Shown here: piece by piece, positions 52,507 through 61,836 of the stretch
Layout: each line of letters begins with the position of its first letter
Numbering within the stretch: the first letter of the stretch is position 1
Assembly: GCF_027247405.1 (NCBI RefSeq)
Contig: NZ_CP097463.1
Span: 3,968,001 to 4,032,000 of the forward strand
Direction: 5' to 3'
DNA length: 64,000 bases
From: Jatrophihabitans cynanchi
GTDB lineage: Bacteria; Actinomycetota; Actinomycetes; Mycobacteriales; Jatrophihabitantaceae
The notes under the pieces: generated by a model
The model's input: only the letters and a program-made list of their open reading frames with translations
What the model was told of the DNA's origin: nothing
Databases searched by the model: none
Translations under genes and position numbers: made by a program

Positions 52507-52520
52507 CCGGCGCCGGTCAG
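52503..52520. repeat. 18-bp perfect palindrome holding two convergent stop codons
   Basis: CTGACCGGC/GCCGGTCAG is fully self-complementary. Its TGA ends the ParB-like gene and its TCA is the stop of the opposing ATPase gene. It may act as a two-way barrier or pause site; no U tract follows on either strand. Confidence 0.7.
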
Positions 52521-53716
52521 GCGGGGGCCGGCTCGCGGTCCGCGGTGAGGTTCTCGCCGGTGCCCGGGTCGAAGACGTGTACCGCCCGCACGTCTGCCCA
52601 CAGTTCGGCCTCCGCGCCCTCGCGCACGGTGGTGGCCGCGTCCAGCCGGGCGACGACCTGGCCGGCATCGCCCCCGGTGTCGGCCTGACCGGAGTCGCGT
52701 GCCAGTTCGGCGAGTTCGGCGCTGGTGACCTTCTCCTGGCCGTCGAAGGCGAAGTACGCGTACACCTCCGAGCCCATCGACTCCACGACGTCGATGGTTG
52801 CCCGGAAGGTGACGCCGTGTTCACGGTTCTCCGGCGGGACGAGCGCAGCGTCCTCGAACGCCTCCGGCCGGATACCGAGCAGCACCTCGCGGGTGTCGGC
52901 GCGCGTCTCCAGCGTCCGGCGCAGCCCGTCGTTGAGGGGGACGTCGCCCATCAACGTGCGCAGCTTGCCGTCTTCCAGCCTGCCGGCCATGAAGTTCATC
53001 GCGGGAGAGCCGATGAACCCGGCGACGAACAGGTTGGCCGGCTGCTCGTAGAGAACCTGGGGCGGCCCCACCTGCTGCAGGCGGCCGCCGCGCATCACCG
53101 CGACGCGGTCACCGAGAGTCATGGCCTCGGTCTGGTCGTGCGTCACGTAGACGGTGGTGGTGCCCAGCCGCTTCTGCAGCCGGGACACCTGCGTGCGCAT
53201 CTGCACGCGCAACTTCGCGTCCAGATTGCTCAACGGCTCGTCCATCAGGAACGCCGCCGGGTCGCGCACGATCGCCCGGCCCATCGCCACCCGCTGCCGC
53301 TGGCCGCCGGACAGGTTCGCCGGCTTGCGATCCAGGTGCTGGGTGAGCTCCAGGACCCGCGCGGCCTCCTCCACCTTCTGGTTGATTTCCTGCTGCGGAC
53401 GCTTGGCGAGCTTGAGGGCGAACGCCATGTTCTCGCGCACGGTCATGTGCGGGTAGAGCGCGTAGCTCTGGAACACCATCGCGATGTCCCGGTCCTTCGG
53501 CGCCACGTTGTTCACGAGCTTGCCACCGATGCGCAGCTCGCCGTCGCTGATGTCCTCCAGCCCGGCGATCATGTTCAGCGTCGTGGACTTGCCGCACCCG
53601 GACGGCCCGACCAGGATCACGAACTCACCGTCGGCAATTTCCAGGCTGATGCGGTCGACCGCGAGCGCCCCGTCCGGGTACCGCTTGGTCACCTCGTCCA
53701 GCTTGATGTCGGCCAC
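52517..53716 (-). CDS. Sugar ABC transporter ATP-binding protein (MsmK/UgpC/MalK type)
   Basis: A 399-residue MalK-like ATPase. Walker [10 protein letters not shown] (about 37-45), signature LSGGQRQRV (about 135-143), Walker [12 protein letters not shown]. The C-terminal TOBE/regulatory domain (from about 240, [20 protein letters not shown]) is complete and carries an extra loop rich in Asp/Gly ([14 protein letters not shown]). In actinobacteria one such ATPase often serves several sugar importers. It ends the minus-strand operon and faces the first importer, which has none. Confidence 0.93.
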   Translation of the reverse strand: MADIKLDEVTKRYPDGALAVDRISLEIADGEFVILVGPSGCGKSTTLNMIAGLEDISDGELRIGGKLVNNVAPKDRDIAMVFQSYALYPHMTVRENMAFALKLAKRPQQEINQKVEEAARVLELTQHLDRKPANLSGGQRQRVAMGRAIVRDPAAFLMDEPLSNLDAKLRVQMRTQVSRLQKRLGTTTVYVTHDQTEAMTLGDRVAVMRGGRLQQVGPPQVLYEQPANLFVAGFIGSPAMNFMAGRLEDGKLRTLMGDVPLNDGLRRTLETRADTREVLLGIRPEAFEDAALVPPENREHGVTFRATIDVVESMGSEVYAYFAFDGQEKVTSAELAELARDSGQADTGGDAGQVVARLDAATTVREGAEAELWADVRAVHVFDPGTGENLTADREPAPA

Positions 53717-53725
53717 GTCGAACCC

Positions 53726-54553
53726 CTATCCCTTGACGGCGCCGGAGGTCAGCCCGGCAACGATGCGGCGTTGGAAGAACAACACGAACACGATGATCGG
53801 GATCGTGATGATCACGGCGGCGGCCGAGATCGACCCGGTCGGTGCGGTGAACTGCGAGCTGCCGGTGAAGAATCCGATCGCGGCGGGCACCGTGCGCGCC
53901 CGCGTCGTCGACGTCAGCGAGATCGCGAACAGGAAGTCGTTCCAGCAGAAGATGAACACCAAGATCGCGGTGGTGAACATGCCCGGTGCGGCGAGCGGGG
54001 CGATGACCTTCGTGAACGCCTGCCACGGCGTGGCGCCATCCATCTTCGCCGCCTTCTCCAGCTCCCACGGGATCTCGCGGAAGAATGCCGAGAGCGTGTA
54101 GATGCCCAGCGGCAGCCCGAACGCGATGTACGGGATGATCAGACCGGGCCAGGTGTCGAACAGGTGCAGGCTGCGCTCGATGTTGAACAGTGGTGTCACC
54201 AGTGAGATCGCCGGGAACATCGCGATGAGCAGCGACATCCCGATCAGCACGCCCTTGCCCGGGAAGGACAGCCGGGCGACGGCGTAGGCCGCCATCGAGG
54301 CGAGGACGACCGCGATGAACGTGGCGATCAGCGCGATCCCGATCGAGTTGATCAGCGCGTGGGTGAACTCCGAGGTCTTGAAGATCCCGCGGTAGTTCTC
54401 GAGCGTCCACCGCTTCGGCCAGAACGACGCGTCGGTGATGGTGGCCGGGTCCTTGAACGACAGCGACACGATCCAGAGCACCGGCACGATCGCCAGCACG
54501 ACGGCGACGGTGTTCGCGGTGCCCCAGCCGATCTTCTGTTTCGCGGTTGCCAT
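53726..54553 (-). CDS. Sugar ABC transporter permease (MalG type)
   Basis: A 275-residue permease. N-terminal helix [20 protein letters not shown], a periplasmic loop with [15 protein letters not shown], five further helices and coupling loop [21 protein letters not shown]. The C-terminus [15 protein letters not shown] is typical of the MalG partner. Start ATG 54553. It lies 6 bases after the MalF-type gene and 9 before the ATPase gene on the minus strand, forming a complete importer operon. Confidence 0.92.
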   Translation of the reverse strand: MATAKQKIGWGTANTVAVVLAIVPVLWIVSLSFKDPATITDASFWPKRWTLENYRGIFKTSEFTHALINSIGIALIATFIAVVLASMAAYAVARLSFPGKGVLIGMSLLIAMFPAISLVTPLFNIERSLHLFDTWPGLIIPYIAFGLPLGIYTLSAFFREIPWELEKAAKMDGATPWQAFTKVIAPLAAPGMFTTAILVFIFCWNDFLFAISLTSTTRARTVPAAIGFFTGSSQFTAPTGSISAAAVIITIPIIVFVLFFQRRIVAGLTSGAVKG

Positions 54554-54559
54554 CTGCCC

Positions 54560-55504
54560 TCACTTGTCCGATCCGGGAGCGGCGGCGCCGAAGCCCTTGA
54601 TGAACAGGAAGGCGATGATCGCGACGCAGATGAAGATCAGGATCGAGATCGCCGACCCGATGCCCAGGTTCAGCGCGGTGAACAGGTTGTCGTAGCCGAG
54701 CATCGACACCGAATAGGTGCCGTTGGCGCCGGCGGTGAGGATGAAGATGTTGTCGAAGATCCGGAACGCGTCGAGTGTGCGGAACAGCAGCGCGACGAGG
54801 ATCGCCGGCTTCATCAGCGGCAGCGTCACGCGCACGAAGCGCTGCCAGGTACTGGCGCCGTCCATCTTCGCCGCCTTCTGCAGGTCCTCCGGGACGAGCG
54901 CGAGACCGGCCATCAGCAGCAGCGCCATGAACGGGGTCGTCTTCCACACCTCGGCGAGGATGATGATCCCGATCGCCTGGACGTTGTGGGTCAGCGGCGC
55001 GCTGTTGCCGAACATCGCCGACAGGTAGCCGGTGCTCGGCGTCCACGCGTACTGCCAGCTGAATGCGGCGACGACGGTGACGATGCCGTACGGGATGAGG
55101 ACCGCCGTGCGCACCGTCCCGCGCCCGAACAGCGTCCGGTGCATCAGCACCGCGAGCAGCATCCCGAGCACCAGTTCGACCACCACCGAGATCACCGTGA
55201 TGATCAGGGTGACCCACAGCGCGTGCCACCAGTAGGGCGAGGTCAGCACCGCCGTGTAGTTGTCGATTCCGATGAACTTCGCCTTCTGCGGGAAGCGCAG
55301 GTCATAGCGCTCCAGCGACAGGTAGACCGCGTAGGCGATGGGATACGCGGTGACGGCGATCATCACGAGCACCGCGGGCGCGCACAACAGCCAGCCCAGC
55401 CGGCGCTCGGCGCGAGCCCCCTCGGACAGTTGCCTGCGTCGCCGCTTGGGCTCCGCGCCGCGTGCGGGCACTGCGGGCGCCGACGTCTCGGCGTGGACGC
55501 TCAC
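54560..55504 (-). CDS. Sugar ABC transporter permease (MalF type)
   Basis: A 314-residue permease starting at GTG 55504, overlapping the stop of its binding-protein gene (GTGA). An Arg/Lys-rich cytoplasmic start (KRRRRQLSEGARAERRLG) is followed by helix LLCAPAVLVMIAVTAYPIAY and five more. The coupling loop is [20 protein letters not shown]. The periplasmic loop SLERYDLRFPQKAKFIGIDN is of the trehalose/maltose-importer kind (LpqY-SugABC). An open frame continues far upstream but crosses the binding-protein gene. Confidence 0.92.
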   Translation of the reverse strand: MSVHAETSAPAVPARGAEPKRRRRQLSEGARAERRLGWLLCAPAVLVMIAVTAYPIAYAVYLSLERYDLRFPQKAKFIGIDNYTAVLTSPYWWHALWVTLIITVISVVVELVLGMLLAVLMHRTLFGRGTVRTAVLIPYGIVTVVAAFSWQYAWTPSTGYLSAMFGNSAPLTHNVQAIGIIILAEVWKTTPFMALLLMAGLALVPEDLQKAAKMDGASTWQRFVRVTLPLMKPAILVALLFRTLDAFRIFDNIFILTAGANGTYSVSMLGYDNLFTALNLGIGSAISILIFICVAIIAFLFIKGFGAAAPGSDK

Positions 55505-56802
55505 GGGATCAGGCCCTTGGAGGCGAGGGCGTCCTTGATCTGGCTCGCGATCGTGCTCTCGGTCTTGTCGGGATTGATCTTGCTCGGCGGCGAGATCGAG
55601 TGCGAGATCACGATCGAGATGTTCTGGTAGGCCGGCGTCTTGGGACGCACGCTGGCGTTCTGCAGCGCCTGCAGGATGTCCTCGTGGAACGGGTAGCTCT
55701 GGGCGAGGTCGGGATCGCTGTACAGCGATTCGAGGGTGGGCGGCAGCCCGCCCTTGACGGCGGCCACCTTCTGGTTGTCCGCGTCCCGCAGGCACAGCGC
55801 GGCCTCGAACGCGAGGTCGGGGTGCTTGGAGTACTTGCTGATCGCCATGTCGATGCCGCCGATCGTCACGTGGCTCGGCTCGCCCGCCGAGACGGCCGGG
55901 TACTGGGCCCACTTGAAGTTCTTGAACAGGGCCGGCTTGTTGGTCTTCATCGAGGGATAGACGAACGGATAGTTGAGCTCGAACGCCGCGGTGCCGGCTT
56001 CCATCGCGAGCCGGTTCTGATCCTCCATCTGCACCGACAGCGAGGGGTCGGCCGCCGGCGAGGACGCCAGCCGCTTCATGATCTGCAGCGCCTTGCGCGC
56101 CGGCTTGCCGAGCGCCGGCGCGGTGGCCTGCTCGTTGAGGATGCTGCCGCCCGCACTGGCCACCAGCGTGTTGAACCAGACGACGACGCCCTCGTACTGC
56201 GCGCCCTGGATCTCGATGCGGTGTGGCTTGCCCTCCTTGGCGAGTCGGATGGCGTCGTCGATCATCTCGTCCCAGGTGGCGGGCGGCTTGTCGACCAGGT
56301 CGGAGCGGTACCAGAGCAACTGGGTGTTGCTGTTGTACGGCACCGCGTAGAGGCGGCCCTTCCAGGTCGCCGTCTCCAGCGGCGCTTTCAGCGTCCCCTC
56401 GGTGGCCTTGGCGCGGTTCGCGCCGGTCCACGGCAGGATCCAGCCGGCCTCGGCGAACTCGGGCGCCCAGGTGACGTCCAGACCGAGAATGTCCATGCTG
56501 CTGTCCCGGGCGGCGAGGCGGCGGACCAGTTGCTGCCGCTGCCCGTCGGCGGCGGTGGGCAGTTTGTTGTACTCGATCGTGTACTTGCCGCCGCTCTGCG
56601 CCGTGCATCGCTCGACCGCCTGGGCGATGGCGCCGGAGTTGTCCGGGAAGTTGTAGAAGTGCAGTGTCGGGGGGCCACCGTTGCCCCCGCCGCACGCGGA
56701 CAGCCCGGCCGCAGCAAGCAGGCCCGCCCCGAGGTAACCGGCCAGCCGGCTCACACGAGGTCGGGGTCGCCGGGCGAGCGGTGCGGGGATACTCGAACGC
56801 AT
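55501..56802 (-). CDS. Sugar-binding lipoprotein (trehalose/maltose LpqY-like)
   Basis: A 433-residue lipoprotein. ATG 56802 with GAAGGGAG upstream; the frame is open further to 56937 but the longer N-terminus is unlike a signal peptide. Signal RVSRLAGYLGAGLLAAAGL with lipobox LSAC, then a Gly-rich linker. Mature start PTLHFYNFPDNSGAIAQAVE, followed by DILGLDVTWAPEFAEAGWI and WKGRLYAVPYNSNTQLLWY, strongly resembling LpqY-type trehalose-binding proteins. It leads an operon of SBP-MalF-MalG-ATPase on the minus strand. Confidence 0.9.
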   Translation of the reverse strand: MRSSIPAPLARRPRPRVSRLAGYLGAGLLAAAGLSACGGGNGGPPTLHFYNFPDNSGAIAQAVERCTAQSGGKYTIEYNKLPTAADGQRQQLVRRLAARDSSMDILGLDVTWAPEFAEAGWILPWTGANRAKATEGTLKAPLETATWKGRLYAVPYNSNTQLLWYRSDLVDKPPATWDEMIDDAIRLAKEGKPHRIEIQGAQYEGVVVWFNTLVASAGGSILNEQATAPALGKPARKALQIMKRLASSPAADPSLSVQMEDQNRLAMEAGTAAFELNYPFVYPSMKTNKPALFKNFKWAQYPAVSAGEPSHVTIGGIDMAISKYSKHPDLAFEAALCLRDADNQKVAAVKGGLPPTLESLYSDPDLAQSYPFHEDILQALQNASVRPKTPAYQNISIVISHSISPPSKINPDKTESTIASQIKDALASKGLIP

Positions 56803-56888
56803 GGGCCGAACTCCCTTCGCCGGACGAAGGCGCGGCCATTCGCTTCTCTGCAAAAGGCGTCGTCGCCCCGTGTGCGAGTGCAATTCGG

Positions 56889-56946
56889 ACGCTACGCATG
56901 CCGGGCGAAAGCCGCAATGACCTTCTGTTCGGAACAAACGGTTCCG
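56889..56946 (-). promoter_or_regulatory. Promoter and inverted repeat upstream of the second sugar operon
   Basis: On the minus strand TTGCGG (complement of 56912-56917) and TAGCGT (complement of 56889-56894) are 17 bases apart, placing the start about 80 bases before the lipoprotein gene. Upstream, CGGAAC-AAACG-GTTCCG (56930-56946) has 6-base arms and may bind a regulator of this operon or of rpmE on the other side. Confidence 0.45.
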
Positions 56947-57072
56947 GGCCGGCGTTGAGCACCTGTTTGGTCACTGTCGACCCGTCCTGGCACACTGGGG
57001 CGGACAACCACCCGGCTCCGGTTCACGCCCGCACGTCCCAGGCGACCCGGCGGCCACCTGAAAGGGATCCAG

Positions 57073-57291
57073 ATGAAGAACGACATCCACCCCGAGTACG
57101 TGCTCACCCAGGTCACCTGTTCCTGCGGCAACACGTTCACCACGCGCAGCACCGCCAAGGGCGGGTCACTGCACGCTGACGTCTGCTCGGCCTGCCACCC
57201 CTTCTACACCGGCAAGCAGAAGATCATGGACGTCGGCGGCCGCGTCGACAAGTTCGAGAAGCGCTTCGGCAAGCGCGTCCGGAACTCCTAG
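57073..57291 (+). CDS. rpmE: 50S ribosomal protein L31, zinc-binding form
   Basis: A 72-residue ribosomal protein. Start [20 protein letters not shown] with CSC at about 16-18 and CSACH near 37-41, the four Cys of the C+ (zinc) form. AAAGGGA lies about 7 bases before ATG 57073. It resumes the conserved actinobacterial order after the sugar-transport insert. A large hairpin terminator follows 8 bases after its stop. Confidence 0.96.
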   Translation: MKNDIHPEYVLTQVTCSCGNTFTTRSTAKGGSLHADVCSACHPFYTGKQKIMDVGGRVDKFEKRFGKRVRNS

Positions 57292-57298
57292 CAACCCC

Positions 57299-57343
57299 GA
57301 CGGCGCTCGGGTGCCCCCGCACGGGGTGCACCCGGGCGCCGTC
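57299..57343 (+). terminator. Terminator-like hairpin after rpmE
   Basis: Outer arms GACGGCGCTCGGGTGC (57299-57314) and GCACCCGGGCGCCGTC (57328-57343) pair at 15 of 16 positions. An inner stem CCCCG/CGGGG closes on a CA loop, with one bulged T. It is followed by GTCATTT rather than a long U tract. It lies 40 bases before the prfA start, so partial termination or prfA leader structure are both possible. Confidence 0.65.
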
Positions 57344-57382
57344 GTCATTTCACGATCCGTCGTCGTTTCACGATGTGGGCAG

Positions 57383-58444
57383 ATGAAGCAACTACCTGAA
57401 CTGATGGCCGAGTACTCCGAGGTCGAGCGCGAACTGTCCGACCCGGCGGTGCACGGGGACCAGGCCCGGGCACGCACGCTGGGCCGGCGGTTCGCACAGC
57501 TCGCGCCCGTCGTTGCCGCCGCGCACGACCTGGACACCACCCGCGACGACCTTGCGGCCGCCCGCGAGCTGGCCGCGGAGGACGCGTCTTTCGCCGCTGA
57601 GGCCGAGACGCTCACCGCGCGGATCGCCGAGCTGGAGGGCCGGCTGCGCGAGCTGCTGCTGCCCAAGGACCCGAACGACGACAAGGACGTGATCCTGGAG
57701 ATCAAGGCCGGCGAGGGGGGCGACGAGTCCGCGCTGTTCGCCGGTGATCTGCTGCGCATGTACCTGCGCTACGCCGAGCGCCAGGGCTGGGCGACCGAGG
57801 TGCTCGACCAGGAGTCCACCGACCTGGGCGGCACCAAGTCGGCGACGGTGGCGGTGCGCGCCCGTAAGGCCGACGACGCCGTCTGGGCCCGGCTGAAGTA
57901 CGAAGGTGGCGTGCACCGCGTCCAACGCGTCCCGGCCACCGAGTCGCAGGGCCGCATCCACACCTCGGCCGCCGGGGTGCTCGTGCTGCCCGAGGCCGAG
58001 GACGTCGAGGTCGAGATCGACCCGAACGACCTGCGTATCGATGTCTACCGCTCGTCCGGACCCGGTGGCCAGAGCGTGAACACCACCGACTCGGCGGTGC
58101 GGATCACGCACGTGCCCACCGGGACGGTCGTGTCGATGCAGAACGAGAAGAGCCAGTTGCAGAACCGCGAGGCGGGCATGCGCGTGCTGCGTGCGCGGTT
58201 GCTCGCCGCTGCCCAGGAAGAGGCGGCGGCCGCGGCCTCGGACGCCCGCCGCTCGCAGGTGCGCACCGTCGACCGCTCCGAGCGGGTGCGCACGTACAAC
58301 TTCCCGGAGAACCGGATCAGCGACCATCGCGTCGGGTTCAAGGCGTACAACCTGGACCAGGTGCTCGACGGCGCGCTCGACGACGTGATCGACGCGCTGG
58401 CCAAGGCCGACACCGACGCCCTGCTGGCCGGCACCGAGGGGTGA
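57383..58444 (+). CDS. prfA: Peptide chain release factor 1
   Basis: A 353-residue RF1 recognising UAG and UAA. The codon-reading region contains [16 protein letters not shown], and the catalytic GGQ is G228-G-Q230 in [18 protein letters not shown]. The N-terminal coiled coil ([29 protein letters not shown]) is complete. ATG 57383 gives the family's usual length; the open frame further upstream crosses the rpmE hairpin. The stop overlaps prmC, which methylates the GGQ Gln. Confidence 0.96.
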   Translation: MKQLPELMAEYSEVERELSDPAVHGDQARARTLGRRFAQLAPVVAAAHDLDTTRDDLAAARELAAEDASFAAEAETLTARIAELEGRLRELLLPKDPNDDKDVILEIKAGEGGDESALFAGDLLRMYLRYAERQGWATEVLDQESTDLGGTKSATVAVRARKADDAVWARLKYEGGVHRVQRVPATESQGRIHTSAAGVLVLPEAEDVEVEIDPNDLRIDVYRSSGPGGQSVNTTDSAVRITHVPTGTVVSMQNEKSQLQNREAGMRVLRARLLAAAQEEAAAAASDARRSQVRTVDRSERVRTYNFPENRISDHRVGFKAYNLDQVLDGALDDVIDALAKADTDALLAGTEG

Positions 58445-59274
58445 GCGTCCGGGCGCTGCTCGCGGACGCCGTCGCCCGGCTTGGCGCCGCCGGGGTCGCC
58501 AGCCCCCGCGTCGACGCCGAACTGCTCCTGGCGCACTGTGCGGGCGTGCGGCGCTCGCGCCTGATCACGCTGGACGACGTGCCGGCCGAGGCCGTCAGCA
58601 GGTTCGCGGCGCTGCTCGAGCGGCGCGCGCGCCGCGAACCGCTGCAGCACCTGACCGGCACGGCGCCCTTCCGCAACCTGGAACTGGCGGTCGGCCCCGG
58701 GGTGTTCGTGCCGCGGCCGGAGACCGAACTGCTCGTGGACGCGGTGCTGCCGCTGCTCGCCGGCGTGCCCGCGCCGCTCGTCGTCGATCTCTGCAGCGGG
58801 TCCGGCGCGCTCGCCCTCGCGGTCGCTGACGAGGTGTCAGCCGGCCGCGTCATCGCCGTCGAGCGCTCCGGCACCGCGCTGGGGTGGTTGCGGCAGAACG
58901 CGGCCGGCTCGCGTGTCGAGGTGGTGGCCGCGGACGTCACGTCATCCGGCCTGTTGCCGGCCGAGCGCGGGTGTGTCGACGCGGTACTGAGCAACCCGCC
59001 GTACGTGCCCGCAGCCACCCCGGTCGACCCGGAGGTGCGGGCCGACCCGGACGAGGCGGTCTTCGCCGGCGCCGACGGGCTCAGCGTGATTCCCGCCGTG
59101 CTGGACCGGGCGGCCGAACTGCTGCGTCCCGGGGGAGTGCTCGCGCTCGAGCACGACGACACGCACGCCCAGGCGGTGCCCGCGCTGCTGTGCGCCGGCA
59201 CAGGTTGGGACCAGGTGTGCGAACACGCCGATCTGTCCGGCCGGGCACGGTTCGTCACCGCCCGCCGCGTCTGA
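58441..59274 (+). CDS. prmC: Peptide chain release factor N5-glutamine methyltransferase
   Basis: A 277-residue SAM enzyme methylating the Gln of the release-factor GGQ. The N-terminal helical domain (about 1-75) ends in [17 protein letters not shown], typical of PrmC. Then [13 protein letters not shown], motif [16 protein letters not shown] and the amide-binding NPPY at residues 185-188. GTG 58441 overlaps prfA (GTGA). It works directly on its operon neighbour's product. Confidence 0.95.
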   Translation: MSVRALLADAVARLGAAGVASPRVDAELLLAHCAGVRRSRLITLDDVPAEAVSRFAALLERRARREPLQHLTGTAPFRNLELAVGPGVFVPRPETELLVDAVLPLLAGVPAPLVVDLCSGSGALALAVADEVSAGRVIAVERSGTALGWLRQNAAGSRVEVVAADVTSSGLLPAERGCVDAVLSNPPYVPAATPVDPEVRADPDEAVFAGADGLSVIPAVLDRAAELLRPGGVLALEHDDTHAQAVPALLCAGTGWDQVCEHADLSGRARFVTARRV

Positions 59275-59293
59275 GCGCACCTGCGTGGCCACA

Positions 59294-59317
59294 CATCCTG
59301 CCGTGTGCGGCAGGATG
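59294..59317 (+). other. Short perfect hairpin between prmC and the Sua5-like gene
   Basis: CATCCTGCCG (59294-59303), loop TGTG, CGGCAGGATG (59308-59317): a 10-base perfect stem. No U tract, so probably an mRNA-stability or translation element 25 bases before the next ATG rather than a terminator. Confidence 0.6.
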
Positions 59318-59342
59318 ACGGCGTGGATACCCGGACGCGCCG

Positions 59343-59984
59343 ATGAGCCTGTTCTACGACTGCAGCGACCTCACCGTCCGCGCCGGCGCGCTGTCCTCGG
59401 CCGCGCACTGCGTCTCGTCCGGCCAGCTCGTCGTGCTGCCGACCGACACCGTGTACGGCATCGGCGCCAACGCATTCGATCCGGTCGCAGTCGCGGACCT
59501 GCTCGCCGCCAAGGGGCGCGGCAGGGATATGCCGGTACCGGTGCTGGTCGGTTCCTGGTCGACGATCGACGGCCTGGTGAACGTCGTCACCGACCAGGCT
59601 CGCGCGCTCATCGAGGCGTTCTGGCCGGGCGGGCTCACCCTGGTCGTGACCCACGCGCCCAGCCTGGACTGGGATCTGGGTGACGCGCGCGGGACGGTCG
59701 CGGTGCGGATGCCGCTGCACCCGGTCGCGATCGAGTTGCTGGAGGCGACCGGGCCGATGGCGGTCTCGAGCGCGAACCGGTCCGGTCAGCCGGCGGCGAC
59801 GACGGCCGAGGAGGCGCGCGCGCAACTCGGCGACGACGTCGCCCTGTACCTGGACGGCGGCCCGGCGGAGGCCGGCATCGCCTCCACCATCGTGGACGTG
59901 ACTGCCGAGGTACCACGGGTCCTGCGCGCCGGCGCGGTCAGCATCGAGAGCCTACGCAAGGTCGTCCCGGACCTCGTGGGCTGA
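59343..59984 (+). CDS. L-threonylcarbamoyladenylate synthase (Sua5/YrdC/TsaC family)
   Basis: A 213-residue YrdC-domain enzyme that makes threonylcarbamoyl-AMP from threonine, bicarbonate and ATP for the t6A37 tRNA modification. The start of the domain has GQLVVLPTDTVYGIGANAFD; KGR(GRDM) follows with the active-site Lys/Arg, and later are FWPGGLTLVV and MAVSSANRSGQPA. No Sua5 C-terminal domain is present. ATG 59343. It is in the conserved prmC-Sua5-wecA order. Confidence 0.93.
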   Translation: MSLFYDCSDLTVRAGALSSAAHCVSSGQLVVLPTDTVYGIGANAFDPVAVADLLAAKGRGRDMPVPVLVGSWSTIDGLVNVVTDQARALIEAFWPGGLTLVVTHAPSLDWDLGDARGTVAVRMPLHPVAIELLEATGPMAVSSANRSGQPAATTAEEARAQLGDDVALYLDGGPAEAGIASTIVDVTAEVPRVLRAGAVSIESLRKVVPDLVG

Positions 59985-61123
59985 TGCATCCGTCGCTGGA
60001 GTACATCCTGGTCGGGGCGATCGCCGCGGCCGGGAGCTTCCTGCTGACTCCACTGGCACGCTGGGTCGCGATCAGCTGGGGTGCGGTGGCGCGGCCGCGT
60101 GACCGGGACGTGCACGCGGTCGCGATCCCGCGGCTGGGTGGCGTCGCGCTGTTCTGCGGGTTCGCGCTCGCGCTGTTCGTGGCCGCCCGGCTGCCGACAC
60201 TGCGCGGCTCGTTCGAGAACGGGCCGGAGATGCCCTGGGTCGTCATCGCGGGCGCGATCATCTGTGGAATCGGGATCCTGGACGACCGGTACGAACTCGA
60301 CTCGCTCACCAAGCTCGCCGGACAGGTGCTCGCGGCCGCGATCATGGTCACCCGTGGCGGCGTCCAGCTCGCCGAGTTCTACATTCCGGGCAGCACGGTC
60401 AGCCTCGGCCAGGACCTGGCCGTCCCGCTCACCGTCGCGCTCACCGTGCTCACCATCAACGCGATCAACTTCATCGACGGCCTGGACGGGCTTGCCGCGG
60501 GCGTCACGGCGATCGGGGCCGGCGCATTCTTCGTGTACTCCTACCACCTCGCGCAGGGGAACATCCTCGACGTCGCGGCCGCTCCACTGCTGCTCACGGC
60601 CGCCCTGGTCGGCACCTGCGTGGGGTTCTTGCCGCACAACTTCTTCCCGGCCCGGATCTTCATGGGCGACTCCGGTTCGATGCTCATCGGGCTCATGCTC
60701 TCCGCGGCCGCGGCCACCGCGACGACCAGCGCCGACCCGCAGACGTTCGCCGGAGCGGCCGGGTCGATCCCGCTCGCCCTGCCACTGCTGATCCCGCTGG
60801 CCGTGCTCGTCATCCCGTTCGTCGACCTGCTGCTGGCGGTGATCCGCCGCGTCCGGCACGGCCAGTCACCGTTCGCGCCGGACAAGCGCCACCTGCACCA
60901 CCGGCTGCTCGAACTGGGGCACAGCCATCGGCGCGCGGTACTGCTGCTCTACTTCTGGGCGGCGCTGCTGGCCTTCGGCGGCGTCGGCTTCGCGGTGTTC
61001 CGCGGACCCTGGGTGCTGCTGTCGATGTTGTGCGCTGGGGTGCTGCTCGCCCTGTTCGTGTCGATGGTGCCCCGGCTGCACCTGGGACGCGGGCATCCAC
61101 CCGTCGTGCGGCAGGCGCCGTGA
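59984..61123 (+). CDS. wecA: Polyprenyl-phosphate GlcNAc-1-phosphate transferase (MraY/WecA family)
   Basis: A 379-residue membrane enzyme with about ten helices that transfers a sugar-1-phosphate to decaprenyl phosphate, starting a cell-wall linker or glycan. Motifs are GILDDRYELDSLTKLAGQ (Mg site DD), AINFIDGLDGLAAG, HNFFPARIFMGDSG and the basic loop HLHHRLLELGHSHRRA. ATG 59984 overlaps the preceding stop. In mycobacteria the gene at this place (rfe/wecA) initiates arabinogalactan. The stop overlaps the next gene. Confidence 0.92.
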   Translation: MHPSLEYILVGAIAAAGSFLLTPLARWVAISWGAVARPRDRDVHAVAIPRLGGVALFCGFALALFVAARLPTLRGSFENGPEMPWVVIAGAIICGIGILDDRYELDSLTKLAGQVLAAAIMVTRGGVQLAEFYIPGSTVSLGQDLAVPLTVALTVLTINAINFIDGLDGLAAGVTAIGAGAFFVYSYHLAQGNILDVAAAPLLLTAALVGTCVGFLPHNFFPARIFMGDSGSMLIGLMLSAAAATATTSADPQTFAGAAGSIPLALPLLIPLAVLVIPFVDLLLAVIRRVRHGQSPFAPDKRHLHHRLLELGHSHRRAVLLLYFWAALLAFGGVGFAVFRGPWVLLSMLCAGVLLALFVSMVPRLHLGRGHPPVVRQAP

Positions 61124-61491
61124 CCCGGTGGGCCGGGCACCCGGCGCGCTGGCTCGTGCTGCTCGGGCTGCCGATCGCGGTGCTCGGTGGCGCCGGCTTC
61201 GCCGTGGGCCGCGACGCCAAGGCCGGCTGGAGCTTCCTCGCCGGGTTCCTCATCGCGCTCGCCGTGGTGTCCACCGGCGTGCTGATGGTCGATGTCGCCG
61301 GCCGCATCGCGCCGTCGATGGCGATGATCGCGGCCGTCTCCAACTACGTGCTCACGACCCTGGCTTTCCTGCTGCTGCTGACGGTCATCAGCCCTGCCGT
61401 GGCGGACGTCCCGGCGTTCGCGACCGGCCTCGCGGCGGCGGTCGCTCCCTACGTCGCATGGCAACTCGGCCGGGCCCGCCCGGGTCAATGA
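61120..61491 (+). CDS. Four-helix membrane protein, AtpI-like
   Basis: A 123-residue protein from GTG 61120 (GTGA overlap with wecA). Four hydrophobic segments: WLVLLGLPIAVLGGAGFAV, FLAGFLIALAVVSTGVLMV, VLTTLAFLLLLTVISPAV and a final Ala-rich helix. Its place just before the atp genes matches the uncharacterised Rv1303-type protein, related to ATP synthase protein I, thought to help c-ring assembly or Mg uptake. That role is by position and family, not shown here. Confidence 0.75.
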   Translation: MTRWAGHPARWLVLLGLPIAVLGGAGFAVGRDAKAGWSFLAGFLIALAVVSTGVLMVDVAGRIAPSMAMIAAVSNYVLTTLAFLLLLTVISPAVADVPAFATGLAAAVAPYVAWQLGRARPGQ

Positions 61492-61524
61492 CCTGACCGT
61501 CTTACTGATAAAGTTCACAGCGCG

Positions 61525-61836
61525 ATGAGCGAGAAACCGCCACCTGCGAAGCGAGCCAAGGGCGGCGGGGATCCGTGGTCCGCCTTCGGTTATCTTGTAG
61601 CCGGAGTAGGGGTTTACGGCCTGCTCGGCTGGGGATTGGGAACGTGGCTGCACGCCAGTTACCTGACACCCATCGGCATCCTGGTCGGCGCTGGACTGGG
61701 GCTGATCCTGGTGTACTACCAGTTCGGCCGTATGCCAGACCCCGACCGTGATACCAGCACCACCCACGAAGGCAGTTCGACACCGGAAGAGCCGCCACCC
61801 GGCCAGCCGACGGAGCATCGAGGAGAGACCGAGTGA
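61525..61836 (+). CDS. AtpZ/AtpI-like two-helix membrane protein
   Basis: A 103-residue protein. Lys-rich N-terminus (KPPPAKRAKGGGDPW), two helices (FGYLVAGVGVYGLLGWGLGT and IGILVGAGLGLILVYY) and a Pro/Glu-rich cytoplasmic tail. This is the AtpZ pattern, whose members act with AtpI. ATG 61525; the stop overlaps atpB, so it is the first translated unit of the ATP synthase operon. CTGATAAAG just upstream may be part of a promoter (about 61504-61512). Confidence 0.8.
   Translation: MSEKPPPAKRAKGGGDPWSAFGYLVAGVGVYGLLGWGLGTWLHASYLTPIGILVGAGLGLILVYYQFGRMPDPDRDTSTTHEGSSTPEEPPPGQPTEHRGETE

Noticed and set aside
54560-57007. An 815-residue frame upstream of the MalF-type permease
   Set aside because: Its N-terminal 500 residues are a shadow of the binding-protein gene; GTG 55504 overlaps the preceding stop.
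57340-57374. Direct repeat CGTCGTCATTTCACGAT / CGTCGTCGTTTCACGAT before prfA
   Set aside because: Only two copies over 36 bases with no further structure; possibly a chance duplication in the leader.
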